Part shown: positions 33,189 to 41,965 of the stretch, one piece after another
Position numbering within the stretch: position 1 is the first letter of the stretch
Layout: each line of letters starts with the position of its first letter
NCBI RefSeq assembly: GCF_020523605.1
Contig: NZ_JAJAQI010000002.1
Coordinates: forward strand, 1-64,000
Reading direction: 5' to 3'
DNA length: 64,000 nucleotides
Source: Roseicella aerolata
Lineage (GTDB): Bacteria; Pseudomonadota; Alphaproteobacteria; Acetobacterales; Acetobacteraceae
Translations under genes and position numbers: made by a program
The notes under the pieces: model-generated
What the model was told of the DNA's origin: nothing
Seen by the model: the letters and a program-made list of their open reading frames with translations, nothing else
The model's database searches: none

Positions 33189-34655
33189 TCAGGCGCCTTC
33201 CAGCAGCCTGACCTTCAGCGCCCGGAAGGCCTGCCGGGCGCGGGAGGCCCGCATCTCCTCCAGCAGCGCCTCCAGCGCGTGGCCGATCTCGCGCAGCCGC
33301 CGCTCGCCCAGGCGCTCCGCCTCCCGGAACATGGACCGCTCCTCGGAACCGGCATGGTGGTCCACCGCCGCATGCAGGGCGCGCAGGTGTTCCTCGAATT
33401 CCGGCGTCGCCGTGTTGAGCTTCAGCGTCATCGCCAGCAGGTCGGCGAGCTGCCGGTGCTCGGCATGGGCGATCGCCACATCCTCGCTGATCGGCCGGAC
33501 CGCGGGGTAGAAGAGCTTGTCCTCGATATGCTCGTGGATCTCCAGCTCCTCTGCCAGCGCGCGCATCAGGTCGCGCCGCTCGGGATCCTCGCGCGGCATG
33601 GCCTCGATCCGCTCGAACATCCGCCGGAGCATCATGTGGTGTTCGACGAGCACCTCATCCGCCCGGCGACCGAGCGCGCCACCCTGCGGGACCGCGGCCT
33701 GCGCCACGCGCTCGCGCGTCACCACCTCGTCGCCCGGCTCCTGCTCCCGCCGCAGCTCGACCATGCCGTCCCGGATCCGCACGGCGTAGCGCGGCTGCGG
33801 GATGGTGGAGGGGCCGTCGATCGGCTGGCCGCTCTCCAGGCAGTAGCGCGAGCCATGCCAGGGGCAGACCAGCCGCCCCTCCAGCACCCAGCCCTGGTCC
33901 AGCGGTCCGCCGGCATGCGAGCAGCGGGCGCCCATGGCATGCACCCGGCCGCGATGCAGGACCAGGGCGATGCCGATCTCCTGCCGGATGTTCGCGTCCC
34001 GGACCTCGACCCGGCGCGGCCGGTCCTCCCGCAACTCGGCGAGCGGGACCACCGGCTGCCACTCCCGCGGCTCCGGGCTGCGGTCGGCATGGTCGGTGCC
34101 GACGCGGCGGCGATAGACGAGATGGCCGCCGAGATAGCCGCCCGCGAACATCGCGCCCCAGGCGGCCGCGGAGGCCGCCCGCCCCTCCCCCAGCCGGCCG
34201 CGCCCCCGGAGCGCCAGGGAGAGCAGGTTGAGCCCGAGCGCCGTGCCATTCGCCAGCGCATGCACCAGGCCGAGCCGGCGGTCGCGCCCATCGGTGTACT
34301 GCCAGTCGGCAAGGCCGGTCGCCGCCGCGGCGACGGCGCCGAGCGCCCCCGCCCGCAACGCGGTCTCCGCGACCGGCGCCGCCCGCTTCTCCCGCGCCAG
34401 GCCGAGCATTGCCAGCAGGTCGAGCCCGAAGGCGAGCGTCCAGGCGCCGATCGGCAGCGTCACCACCATCGGATGGACCGGATGGCCGTAGCGGGTGCCA
34501 TGCAGCGCATTGCCGAGGCGCTGCGCCGGCCGCCCGGCGATCTGCGCCGGCCGGGCCAGTGCATTGCCGATGGCGTAGCCCGGCGGGTCGAGCGACTCCG
34601 TCGCCTCGATCCGTCCGATCAGGGCCTCCACCCCGCGCCGCGGTGACCGTGCCAT
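33189..34655 (-). CDS. DUF2231-Rieske-hemerythrin three-domain protein
   Basis: This 488-residue fusion has three parts. Residues about 55-180 are a DUF2231 membrane domain with four helices (GHPVHPMVVTLPIGAWTLAFGLDLLAML and so on). Residues about 205-310 are a Rieske [2Fe-2S] domain with CSHAGGPL (Cys245, His247) and CPWHGSRY (Cys264, His267). Residues about 345-485 are a hemerythrin HHE domain (LVEHHMMLRRMFERI, EIHEHIEDKLFYP, HAEHRQLADLL, HHAGSEERSMF) that would bind a di-iron centre. DUF2231-Rieske pairs are known; the added hemerythrin suggests oxygen or nitric-oxide sensing or redox chemistry at the inner face of the membrane. ATG 34655 has GGAGG about 8 bases before it. It is divergent from a coiled-coil lipoprotein. 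Confidence 0.88.
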   Translation of the reverse strand: MARSPRRGVEALIGRIEATESLDPPGYAIGNALARPAQIAGRPAQRLGNALHGTRYGHPVHPMVVTLPIGAWTLAFGLDLLAMLGLAREKRAAPVAETALRAGALGAVAAAATGLADWQYTDGRDRRLGLVHALANGTALGLNLLSLALRGRGRLGEGRAASAAAWGAMFAGGYLGGHLVYRRRVGTDHADRSPEPREWQPVVPLAELREDRPRRVEVRDANIRQEIGIALVLHRGRVHAMGARCSHAGGPLDQGWVLEGRLVCPWHGSRYCLESGQPIDGPSTIPQPRYAVRIRDGMVELRREQEPGDEVVTRERVAQAAVPQGGALGRRADEVLVEHHMMLRRMFERIEAMPREDPERRDLMRALAEELEIHEHIEDKLFYPAVRPISEDVAIAHAEHRQLADLLAMTLKLNTATPEFEEHLRALHAAVDHHAGSEERSMFREAERLGERRLREIGHALEALLEEMRASRARQAFRALKVRLLEGA

Positions 34656-34862
34656 TGCCTGCCCTCCTGCCTCGGGCCGCATGGGATGCAGGCCGCCTCC
34701 CCCGCCTAAAGCAGTGCAGCCGCTCGGGTTCGCCCTGTCGCTTAGAATAGGAAACTGAATCGTGACCATCGGGCGGCAGCGCACCGGCATGCCGATGATT
34801 GACCGCCCTGCCGCAACCGGGCGCCATGCCCGGCGGGATTGGGGGTTGGGGGAGAGATCGAC

Positions 34863-36443
34863 ATGCTATGGTCGTCGCGTGGGCCGGGGCCGGCCATGGC
34901 CGTGCTCGGGCCGATACTGCTGACATCGCTCGCCGGCTGCGGCCTCACGGTCGAACGCACCAGCCGGGTGGAGGGTCTGCAGCGCGACCTCACCACCACC
35001 CGGGCGGAGACCGGCACGCTGCGGCAGCGGGTGGCGGAGCTGGAGCAGAGCCTGGCGCAGGAGCGGCAGGCGGCCGGCGACCTCGCTGCCATCGAGCAGC
35101 GGCTGAGCCAGGCGCGCGCTTCCCTTGCCGCCGCGCAGCGCAACCGCGCCCAGGCCGAGGCCGATCTGCGCCAGCAGCGCGCCCTGCTGGCCGAGGAGGA
35201 GCAGCGCCTGGGCGGGCTGCAGACCCAGGCCGGGGAGGTCGAGCGGAACCGGACCGAGCGGCTGGGCCTGCTGGGCGAGACGGAGCGGCGCCTGACCGGG
35301 CTGCAGGAGCAGGCCGGCGCCGAGGAACGCCGGCTGGGCGGGCTGCGCGACCAGTCCGGCGCGGCGGAGCGGCGGCTGGCCGAGCTGCGCGACCAGGCGA
35401 GGGCGCAGGATGGCCGCCTTGCCGCCCTCGGTGAGCGGATCACCGCCGAGGACCGCAGGCTGGCGATGCTGCGCGACCAGGCGACCGCGACCGAGCAGCG
35501 CCTGGCGGGGCTCCGCCAGCAGGCGGCGGCCGAGGACCGGACGCTCGCCGGCCAGCGCGAGCGGGTGGCGCAGGAGGAGGCGCGGCTGCAGGCGCTGCGC
35601 AGCACCATCACCGAGGCCGAGCGCACCATTGCCGAACGGCGGCAGGCAGGCAGCGAGGCGGAGCGGCGGCTGGCCGGCTTACGCGAGCAGACCGCGGCGG
35701 CGGAGCGCGACCTCGCGGCGCGGCGGACCGCCCTGACCGAGGCGGATGGCCGCCTCGCCCGCACCAACCAGGCAGCGGAGGAGGCGGACCGGCGGGTGCG
35801 CGGCCTCGAGACGCGCTCGGCCGAGCTCACCCGCACGGGCGGCGAGGCGGAGCAGCGCCTGGCCGGGCTGCGGCGCGACGTCACCGCGGCCGAGGCGACG
35901 CTGGCCGAGCGGCGCAACGCGGTCGGCCAGGCCGAGGCGGAGCTGGCCCGCCTCAACACGGCACGGGAGCAGGCGGCGGCGACCCTGCGCAGCCTGGAGC
36001 AGCGGACCGCCGAGCTGCGGACCGAGATCGGCACCGCCGAGCGCCGGCTGGCGGAACTGCGCAACGGTGCCACGGCGGAGGAGCAGCGCCTGCAGGCCGC
36101 CCGCGCGGAGGCGGCGGCGGCGGAGCAGGAGCTGGCGCAGCGGCGCAACGCCCTTGCCGGGCTGGAGGGCCAGGTGCGCCAGGCCAGCAGCGCCACCGAG
36201 GCGTCCCGGCAGGAGCAGGCGCAGCTCCGCCGCGAGGTGGAGGGGCTGCGCGGCGAGGTGACGACGCTGGAGCGGCGGCGCGAGGCGCTGAACGGGGAGA
36301 TCACCACCGCCCAGGCGCGGCTGGAGGCGCAGCGGCGCGACCTGGCCGAGATCACGGCGCGGATCGCACGGGAGCGGTCGGAGGGCGCACCGGCGATCCC
36401 GGCCGCGGCGCCGGAGGGCGGGGGCGCGGGCGACCGGCGCTGA
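34863..36443 (+). CDS. Coiled-coil lipoprotein, 526 residues
   Basis: A lipoprotein signal (LLTSLAGC, Cys26) precedes an almost unbroken coiled coil to about residue 510. From roughly residue 145 to 245 the coil runs in 14-residue units (pattern ERRL..LRDQ....), seven or so in a row; other stretches are looser. The tail is Pro/Ala/Gly-rich. I recognise no enzyme domain. Long periplasmic coiled-coil lipoproteins can act as tethers or spacers between envelope layers, which is inference here. The ATG at 34863 is preceded by GGGGGAGAG; ATG 34896 would give a shorter signal. It is divergent from the Rieske/hemerythrin gene. Confidence 0.75.
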   Translation: MLWSSRGPGPAMAVLGPILLTSLAGCGLTVERTSRVEGLQRDLTTTRAETGTLRQRVAELEQSLAQERQAAGDLAAIEQRLSQARASLAAAQRNRAQAEADLRQQRALLAEEEQRLGGLQTQAGEVERNRTERLGLLGETERRLTGLQEQAGAEERRLGGLRDQSGAAERRLAELRDQARAQDGRLAALGERITAEDRRLAMLRDQATATEQRLAGLRQQAAAEDRTLAGQRERVAQEEARLQALRSTITEAERTIAERRQAGSEAERRLAGLREQTAAAERDLAARRTALTEADGRLARTNQAAEEADRRVRGLETRSAELTRTGGEAEQRLAGLRRDVTAAEATLAERRNAVGQAEAELARLNTAREQAAATLRSLEQRTAELRTEIGTAERRLAELRNGATAEEQRLQAARAEAAAAEQELAQRRNALAGLEGQVRQASSATEASRQEQAQLRREVEGLRGEVTTLERRREALNGEITTAQARLEAQRRDLAEITARIARERSEGAPAIPAAAPEGGGAGDRR

Positions 36444-36524
36444 TCGGCCTAGGAGGATCGCGGACGGGCATGCCCGCCCGGGAGCGAGACCCTGCCCTCC
36501 CATCAAGGGTACCACCCGCATAGG

Positions 36525-36600
36525 TGCAGACGCATGTCCGCGGCCTCAGGCGCCGGCGCCGCCTCCGGCGGTCTGGCTGCGCGCCCCCGGACGCGGCGCC
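36525..36600 (+). repeat. Dispersed repeat family 2, intergenic copy
   Basis: GCAGACGCATGTC, GCGGCCTCAGGCGCCGGCG and CTGGCTGCGCGCCCCCGGACGCGG occur in the same order and spacing as in the tandem array at 20691-20790. The match in a gene-free region shows that the element is not just a coding repeat. Confidence 0.6.
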
Positions 36601-36665
36601 CGTTCGGGCGCTCGGCCGCCGGTGGCGGCTGCCTGTCAGGACCGACGCCGGTCGGCAGGACATGT

Positions 36666-36704
36666 GGCGGATTGGCCTCCTGGTCTGAACGCAGGCCGCT
36701 GCAG
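36666..36704 (-). repeat. Partial copy E of the two-hairpin repeat
   Basis: On the minus strand CTGCAGCGGCCTGCG and then CCAATCCGCC match the first hairpin of copies A, B and D. The second half is not recognisable. Confidence 0.4.
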
Positions 36705-36822
36705 GCGCGTAGCGGCCGCCTGTCCCGCCCCAGGACGCCGGCGGTCGGGGCAGCGCCCCGGCCCGGCGCCAGGTCTCGCGCAAGCGGGCGCGGCCGATGG
36801 CAGCCGGGGGGGGCGCGAGCCG

Positions 36823-37893
36823 TCAGGCCTTGCCGGCGCGCTCCTTCGCCAGGAGCGCGCGCTTGCGCGGCACGCCCCAGCGATAGCCGGTGAGGTCGCC
36901 ATCCTTGCCGACCACCCGGTGGCAGGGCACGGCCAGTGAGACATGGTTCTGGGCGCAGGCCCGGGCCACGGCGCGCACGGCCCGCGGGGCGCCGATCGCC
37001 TCGGCCATCTCGGCATAGGTGCGGGTCTCGCCGAAGGGGATCGCCACCAGCGCCTCCCAGACCCGGCGCTGGAAGGCGGTGCCCCGGAGATCGAGCGGCA
37101 GCGCCAGGGCGGCCTTCGGCTCCTCCAGGAAGGCCACCACCTGACGGATCGTCGCGGCCAGCGCCTCCGGCGCCGGCTCGACCCGTGCCTTCGGGAAGCG
37201 CCGCCGCAGGTCGCCCTCCAGGGCCTCGACATCTTCGGCGAAGCCGATGAAGCAGACGCCGCTCGCCGTCGCGCCGACCATCAGGGGCCCGAGCACGCTC
37301 ATCGCCGTCGCGGTGCGGATGGTCTCCCCCTCCCCGCCGCGGCGGGCGGCGCCCGGGGTCATGCCGAGGACGCGCCCGGGCGCCTCATAGACCCGGCTCT
37401 CGCTGCCATAGCCGGCACCGGCCACCGCCTCCGCCACCCGGTCGCCGGCGGCGAGGGCCGCCTGCAACCGGCGGGCGCGGACGGATTCCGCGTAGCTGCG
37501 CGGCGTCACGCCGGTGATCTCCCTGAACAGCCGCAGGAAATGGTGCCGGGCATAGCCGGCACGGTCGGCCAGCGCCGCGAGGCTCGGGATGGTCTCGCTC
37601 GCCTCGATCAGGTCGCAGGCGGCGCGGATCGCGGCGGCGTGGAGCGCGGCGCGGTCGCCCTTCGGGTCGCAGCGCTTGCAGGCGCGGAAGCCGTCCGCCT
37701 CGGCGGAGGGGGCATCGGCGTAGAAGCGGACATGGCGCCGGAGCGGCGGGCGGCTCGGGCAGCCCGGGCGGCAGAAGACCCCCTGGGTCGTCACCGCATA
37801 GAGGAAGGGGCCGCAGGCGGGGGCGGGATCACGCGCCAGCAGGGCATCCCAGCGGGCGGTGTCGAGGTCGGGGATGGGGGCCATGTGCGTCAT
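36823..37893 (-). CDS. ada: Bifunctional DNA methyl-repair protein and regulator Ada
   Basis: This 356-residue protein has all three Ada parts. The N-terminal methyl-phosphotriester repair domain has zinc cysteines 41, 45, 72 and 75 (GVFCRPGCPSR ... CKRCDP). An AraC-like helix-turn-helix covers about 95-175 (LAALADRAGYARHHFLRLFREITGVTPRSYAES). The C-terminal O6-alkylguanine transferase domain has Cys324 in AVPCHRVVG. Methylation of the N-terminal domain turns Ada into an activator of the adaptive response in E. coli. The start was taken at ATG 37893; ATG 37884 is possible. Repeat copy C lies at 37975-38072, about 80 bp upstream of the start. No alkB or other repair gene is adjacent. Confidence 0.93.
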   Translation of the reverse strand: MTHMAPIPDLDTARWDALLARDPAPACGPFLYAVTTQGVFCRPGCPSRPPLRRHVRFYADAPSAEADGFRACKRCDPKGDRAALHAAAIRAACDLIEASETIPSLAALADRAGYARHHFLRLFREITGVTPRSYAESVRARRLQAALAAGDRVAEAVAGAGYGSESRVYEAPGRVLGMTPGAARRGGEGETIRTATAMSVLGPLMVGATASGVCFIGFAEDVEALEGDLRRRFPKARVEPAPEALAATIRQVVAFLEEPKAALALPLDLRGTAFQRRVWEALVAIPFGETRTYAEMAEAIGAPRAVRAVARACAQNHVSLAVPCHRVVGKDGDLTGYRWGVPRKRALLAKERAGKA

Positions 37894-37974
37894 GCCCGTA
37901 GCTTGGCCCCGTGCCCGGCGGGGGGCCATCCGCGGGTTGCGCCGGCATCGCGGCGCGGCGGGCAGGCGCGCAGG

Positions 37975-38072
37975 CTGCAACGCACTGGCGTTCAGGACTG
38001 AATGCCGATCCGCTGCCGCGATTCGTTCCTCGGGCCAATTCAGGCGCCCGGTCGTTCACGCCGTCCCGCGAC
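37975..38072 (+). repeat. Dispersed two-hairpin intergenic repeat, copy C (most diverged)
   Basis: It starts CTGCAACGCACTGGCG and continues ACTGAATGCC, GATCCGC, a TTCACGCC segment and ends CCGCGACC. The order and spacing match copies A, B and D, with more substitutions. It lies between ada and a small candidate ORF, both on the minus strand. Confidence 0.55.
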
Positions 38073-38078
38073 CTGCGC

Positions 38079-38165
38079 CTATTTCGACTGGGACACCGCG
38101 GCAGCGGCGGCCACCAGGCCGAACACCCAGGGGAGCACCGACAGGATCTCGTTCACGCCAACCAT
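38079..38165 (-). CDS. Candidate 28-residue membrane peptide
   Basis: ATG 38165 (or GTG 38156, which has GAGG about 9 bases upstream) opens a frame of 28 (or 25) codons. The peptide has one hydrophobic helix (ILSVLPWVFGLVAAAAAV) and a polar end SQSK. Small single-helix proteins are real in bacteria, but nothing beyond composition and position supports this one. Confidence 0.3.
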   Translation of the reverse strand: MVGVNEILSVLPWVFGLVAAAAAVSQSK

Positions 38166-38309
38166 CCTCACGCGGCGGGCCGGATGGCCTCGCTTTCCGG
38201 TGGCGGGACCGTGACCGCCCGAAAGATGACACGCCATCCATGAATCCGACATGCTGCCATGCAGCAACGGAATGACAGGCGGTTAACCCTTCCGCGGCAG
38301 CCGGGAGGG

Positions 38310-38897
38310 TCAGGTGACGTCGCCCTCCGCCTTCCGCCGCTGCTCGCGCAGCCTCTCCTGGCCACCCGGCATGCGGGGGTTGATGGCCAGCGCCGCTTCC
38401 AGCGTCCGCAGCGCCCCCATGGCATTGCCGGCCTCGTCCTGCAGCGAGGAGAGGCTCAGCAGCGCCATCCAGTGCCGCGGCTCCAGCCGCAGGGCTTCCT
38501 GCAGGTCGCGCGCCGCCGCGGCGCTGTCCCCCGCACGGGCATGGGCCTGGGCACGCAGGAACCAGGCATCGGCGAAATCCGGCTGCAGGGTAATGGCGGC
38601 ATCGAAGTCCTCCAGCGCCTCGGCCGCGAGCTGCGCCTCCACGTTGCGGGCGCCGCGGCGGAGCAGCAGCGTGACCGAGGGCGTGGCCGACTGCGCCCAG
38701 AGGGTGCGGATGCGCGCCTCCACCATGGCGGCACCGGCCTCGTCCGGCGCGGTGCGCAGCGCCTCGAAGGCGCGGTCGAGTTCGGCCCGGCGCGCCTCGG
38801 CCGCCCGGGCGGCGGGGCTCAGCGGCGGCTGGCCGCTGGGCGCCTGGGCCAGGGCGGCAATCGGCAGGAGCAGCAGCAGGGCGAGGAGCCGGCGCAT
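38310..38897 (-). CDS. Exported TPR-repeat protein
   Basis: This 195-residue protein starts with a Sec signal peptide (MRRLLALLLLLPIAALAQA, cleavage after about residue 18). A helical region (AELDRAFEALRTAPDEAGA) is followed by two or three tetratricopeptide repeats between about 85 and 175. The best is LEDFDAAITLQPDFADAWFLRAQAHARAGDSAAAARDLQEALRLEP. TPR proteins bind partner proteins; this one would do so in the periplasm. ATG 38897 is used because it begins the signal peptide. It is flanked by gene-poor DNA and divergent from the YihY gene. Confidence 0.8.
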   Translation of the reverse strand: MRRLLALLLLLPIAALAQAPSGQPPLSPAARAAEARRAELDRAFEALRTAPDEAGAAMVEARIRTLWAQSATPSVTLLLRRGARNVEAQLAAEALEDFDAAITLQPDFADAWFLRAQAHARAGDSAAAARDLQEALRLEPRHWMALLSLSSLQDEAGNAMGALRTLEAALAINPRMPGGQERLREQRRKAEGDVT

Positions 38898-39290
38898 GCC
38901 GCAAAAGTCGGGCGCCATGGACCATCTGGCAAGACGGCATGGCCGGTCGGGCGTCCCTCCGGTGCCAGCAGGGGTTCGCGGGGCACGGGTCAGAGCCAGG
39001 GGGTGTGGTCAGGGCCAGGCGCCCCCGCGCCAGCCCGCGCGATTTGCGCCCTGGGGTGGCGGGAGGGGGAGCGCGCAGCGGGCCGATACCGAGCCTGATC
39101 GCGGCCTCAGCGGGCGCTGCAACCGCAGCGGCGGGGAGCAGGCGCCGGGTCGGCCTCATGCGATCTTGTCCGGGATGTCCTGCCGTCGAGAGGGCGTGCG
39201 ATGCGCTGGCGGGCAAATCGCCTCGCTCCGGGCACCCTTGCGCGATCCAGGCGTTCGCAAGCCGCTGCCCCTTGCGTTCAGGAGACGGCC
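38898..39290. other. Gene-free 393-bp interval
   Basis: Between the divergent TPR and YihY genes no coding signal, hairpin with T-run or known repeat was found. It must hold both promoters. The sequence is uniformly GC-rich. Confidence 0.5.
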
Positions 39291-40379
39291 ATGCCGGCGG
39301 AACGTCGCCCGAATCCCTTGCTCGCCACCCTCGCCGCCGCCGGTGGCTTGGTCATGCTCATGCTCAATCGCGGCGGCGAATCGCGCCGGCCGGCCCGTGC
39401 CGTCGCCCGCGGGGCCGATCGCCCGGCCCGGCGCGAGGCAGGCGATGACCGTGGCCGCACCGCCACCAGCCCGACGGAGATCCCGGCCCGCGGCTGGTGG
39501 GACATCCTCAAGCGCACGGCCTACCAGGTCTCCGAGGATCGCGTGCTGACCGAGGCGGCAGGGATCACCTTCTACACCCTGCTTGCCCTCTTCCCCGCCC
39601 TGGCGGCGCTGATCTCGATCTACGGCCTGTTCGCCGACCCGGCGGAGATCAACGGCCACCTCGCGGCGCTCGGCGGCGTCATCCCGGGCGGCGGCATGGA
39701 GATCCTCACCGAGCAGGTGCAGCGCATCAGCGCGACGGCGAGCGGCACGCTCGGCTTCGGCGCGGTGATCGGCCTCGCCACCTCGCTCTGGTCCGCCAAC
39801 CAGGCGATGAAGGCCTTCGTCGATTCCCTAAACATCGTCTACGAGGAAAAGGAGGAGCGCGGCTTCTTCAAGCGCCTGCTGGTCACCATGGCCTTCACCC
39901 TGGCCGGCATCCTCTTCATCGTGCTCGCCATGGTCGCGGTGGTGGCGATCCCGGTGGTGCTGAGCTTCATCGGCCTCGGTGGCACGCTGGATGCGGTGCT
40001 GCGTCTGGCGCGCTGGCCGGTCATGCTGCTGGCGGTCGCCCTCTTCCTCGCCTGCCTCTACCGCTATGGCCCGGACCGCGAGGAGGCGCAGTGGCGCTGG
40101 GTGAGCTGGGGCAGCGCCTTCGCCTCCGTTGCCTGGGTCGCCTTCTCCCTCGGCTTCTCCTGGTATGTCACGAATTTCGGCAATTTCAACGAGACCTATG
40201 GCTCGCTCGGCGCGGTCATCGGCTTCATGACCTGGATCTGGCTCTCCTCCACCGTCGTCCTGGTGGGAGCGGAGCTGGATGCGGAGATGGAGCACCAGAC
40301 CGCGCGCGACACCACCAAGGGGCCGGAGCGGCCGATGGGCGCGCGGGGCGCGCGGATGGCGGACACGGTGGCGGGATAG
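39291..40379 (+). CDS. YihY/BrkB-family inner-membrane protein
   Basis: This 362-residue protein is of the YihY/virulence factor BrkB family. The first 75 residues are a hydrophilic, Arg-rich extension with one possible helix (LLATLAAAGGLVMLML). The family core follows with about six helices: ITFYTLLALFPALAALISIYGLF, LGFGAVIGLATSLWSANQAMKAFVDSLNIVYEE, the long ILFIVLAMVAVVAIPVVLSFIG, and YGSLGAVIGFMTWIWLSSTVVLVGAELDAEMEHQ with the conserved E-L-(N/D)-A end. The role of the family is unsettled; it was once misassigned as RNase BN, and newer work links relatives to lipid transport. ATG 39291 has GGAG seven bases before it. Confidence 0.9.
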   Translation: MPAERRPNPLLATLAAAGGLVMLMLNRGGESRRPARAVARGADRPARREAGDDRGRTATSPTEIPARGWWDILKRTAYQVSEDRVLTEAAGITFYTLLALFPALAALISIYGLFADPAEINGHLAALGGVIPGGGMEILTEQVQRISATASGTLGFGAVIGLATSLWSANQAMKAFVDSLNIVYEEKEERGFFKRLLVTMAFTLAGILFIVLAMVAVVAIPVVLSFIGLGGTLDAVLRLARWPVMLLAVALFLACLYRYGPDREEAQWRWVSWGSAFASVAWVAFSLGFSWYVTNFGNFNETYGSLGAVIGFMTWIWLSSTVVLVGAELDAEMEHQTARDTTKGPERPMGARGARMADTVAG

Positions 40380-40537
40380 CCGGCCAGGCGCGTCTTCAAC
40401 GCCGCCGCGCTGAGCGGTGCAGCACGGCGGCGCTGGCCCCCTTCATGCGTCAGCGGCAGCGCGCCGGCCGCGGGAGAACCAGCCGTGTCGCCACTCGTCT
40501 GTGCGGCGCGCGACCCGCAGGCGGGCCGGGGCGGCCC

Positions 40538-41860
40538 TCAGGCCGCCTTCGCGCGCCTGGCCTGCCCGATCGCCGCGGGCTCCGGCCCGCCTGCCATCCA
40601 GTCGAGCAGCTCCACCGTGTGCACCACCGGCAGCGCATCTCCGCCGAGCTGGGTCAAGCAGCCGATATTGCCGGCGGCGATCAGGTCGGCGCCGGTGCGG
40701 TTGAGGTTGGAGAGCTTCCGCTCCCGGAGCTGCCCAGCGATCTCGGGCTGCAGCAGGTTGTAGGTGCCGGCGCTGCCGCAGCAGATATGCGGCTCGGCCG
40801 GGTCCTTCACCGCGAAGCCCGCCTTCACCAGGAGCTGCTTCGGCAGCGCGGTGATCTTCTGCCCGTGCTGCAGGGAGCAGGCAGAGTGGTAGGCCACCGT
40901 CAGCCCGGGCGCCTCCCGCACCGGGGCATAGGCGAATTTCTGCAGCGCCTCGGAAACATCCATGGCCAGTGCCGAGACCTTCGCGGCGCGCTCGGCCTCC
41001 GGCTCCTCGCGGAACATGAAGCCGTAATCCTTCACCGTCGTGCCGCAGCCCGAGGTGTTGATGACGATGCCGTCCAGCCCCTCGCCCTCGATCTCGCGGC
41101 TCCAGGCCTGGATGTTCGCCCGCGCCAGGCGCATCGCCGGGTCGTGCTGGCCCATATGGTGGTCGAGCGCGCCGCAGCAGCCCTGCTCCTTCGTCACCAC
41201 CACCTCGATCCCCATCCGGGTCAGCAGGCGGATCGTCGCCTCGTTGATCGAGGGGGCGAGCACCTGCTGGGCGCAGCCGGTCAGCAGCGCGACGCGGCCG
41301 CGGCGCTGGCCCTGTGCGCGATGCACCTGCGGCGCCTGCATCGGGCTCGGCGGCGGCAGCGCGCCGGGGGCGAGCTTCAGCATGGCCTGCAGCCGGCGCC
41401 CGAGCACATGCCCGCCCGGCATCAGCCCGGCCAGCGGCCGGCCGAGCCGCGCGCCCGAGATCGCCGCACGGAACCGCGCGGGGTAGGGCAGGATGGAGGA
41501 GAGGACGCGACGCAGCAGCCTCTCGTGCCAGGGCCGGTCATAGGTCTCCTCGATATAGCGGCGCGCATGATCGACCAGATGCATGTAGTGCACGCCCGAG
41601 GGGCAGGTGGTCATGCAGGACAGGCAGGAGAGGCAGCGATCGACATGCTTCACCACCTCGGCCGTCGCCGGGCGGCCGCTCTCCAGCATGTCCTTGATCA
41701 GGTAGATGCGCCCGCGCGGGCTGTCGAGCTCATCGCCCAGCAGCAGGAAGGTCGGGCAGGTCGCCGTGCACATGCCGCAATGGACACAGGTGCGGAGGAT
41801 CTGGTTGCTCTCCCGCGTATCCGGGTCCTTCAGCTGCTCAGGCGCGAAATTGGTCTGCAT
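40538..41860 (-). CDS. glcF: Glycolate oxidase iron-sulfur subunit
   Basis: This 440-residue subunit is of glycolate/lactate-type oxidases. Two [4Fe-4S] ferredoxin-like motifs lie near the N-terminus (CVHCGMCTATCP, about 25-36, and CLSCLSCMTTCP, about 76-87). Two CCG domains follow, with GCCGALDHH and HICCGSAGTY. GlcF passes electrons from the flavin subunits GlcD/GlcE to the quinone pool during glycolate oxidation to glyoxylate. Here glcD and glcE are not beside it: the upstream neighbours are SGNH and OpgC genes, so the subunit is separated from its usual partners or serves another oxidase. ATG 41860 is used. Confidence 0.92.
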   Translation of the reverse strand: MQTNFAPEQLKDPDTRESNQILRTCVHCGMCTATCPTFLLLGDELDSPRGRIYLIKDMLESGRPATAEVVKHVDRCLSCLSCMTTCPSGVHYMHLVDHARRYIEETYDRPWHERLLRRVLSSILPYPARFRAAISGARLGRPLAGLMPGGHVLGRRLQAMLKLAPGALPPPSPMQAPQVHRAQGQRRGRVALLTGCAQQVLAPSINEATIRLLTRMGIEVVVTKEQGCCGALDHHMGQHDPAMRLARANIQAWSREIEGEGLDGIVINTSGCGTTVKDYGFMFREEPEAERAAKVSALAMDVSEALQKFAYAPVREAPGLTVAYHSACSLQHGQKITALPKQLLVKAGFAVKDPAEPHICCGSAGTYNLLQPEIAGQLRERKLSNLNRTGADLIAAGNIGCLTQLGGDALPVVHTVELLDWMAGGPEPAAIGQARRAKAA

Positions 41861-41965
41861 GATCGGATGGGGGCCCCCTCCCTCCGGATATAGGACGGGG
41901 AGGAAGGCGGCGAAACCGGGGCTCTCCGCCCGCCCCCGCCGGGCCGGCCGTGGCGGGGCACCGGC

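Larger units (their letters stand above)
36444..36822. other. Gene-free 379-bp interval holding repeat copies
   Basis: No gene is evident between the convergent coiled-coil lipoprotein and ada genes. It holds a family 2 repeat copy (36525-36600) and a partial family 1 copy (36666-36704), described separately. A run of eight G residues lies near 36811-36818. Confidence 0.55.

Noticed and set aside
36811-36818. G8 run, and a G9 run at 46062-46070, as phase-variation tracts
   Set aside because: Both lie in gene-free DNA, not in a start region or reading frame where slippage would switch a gene.
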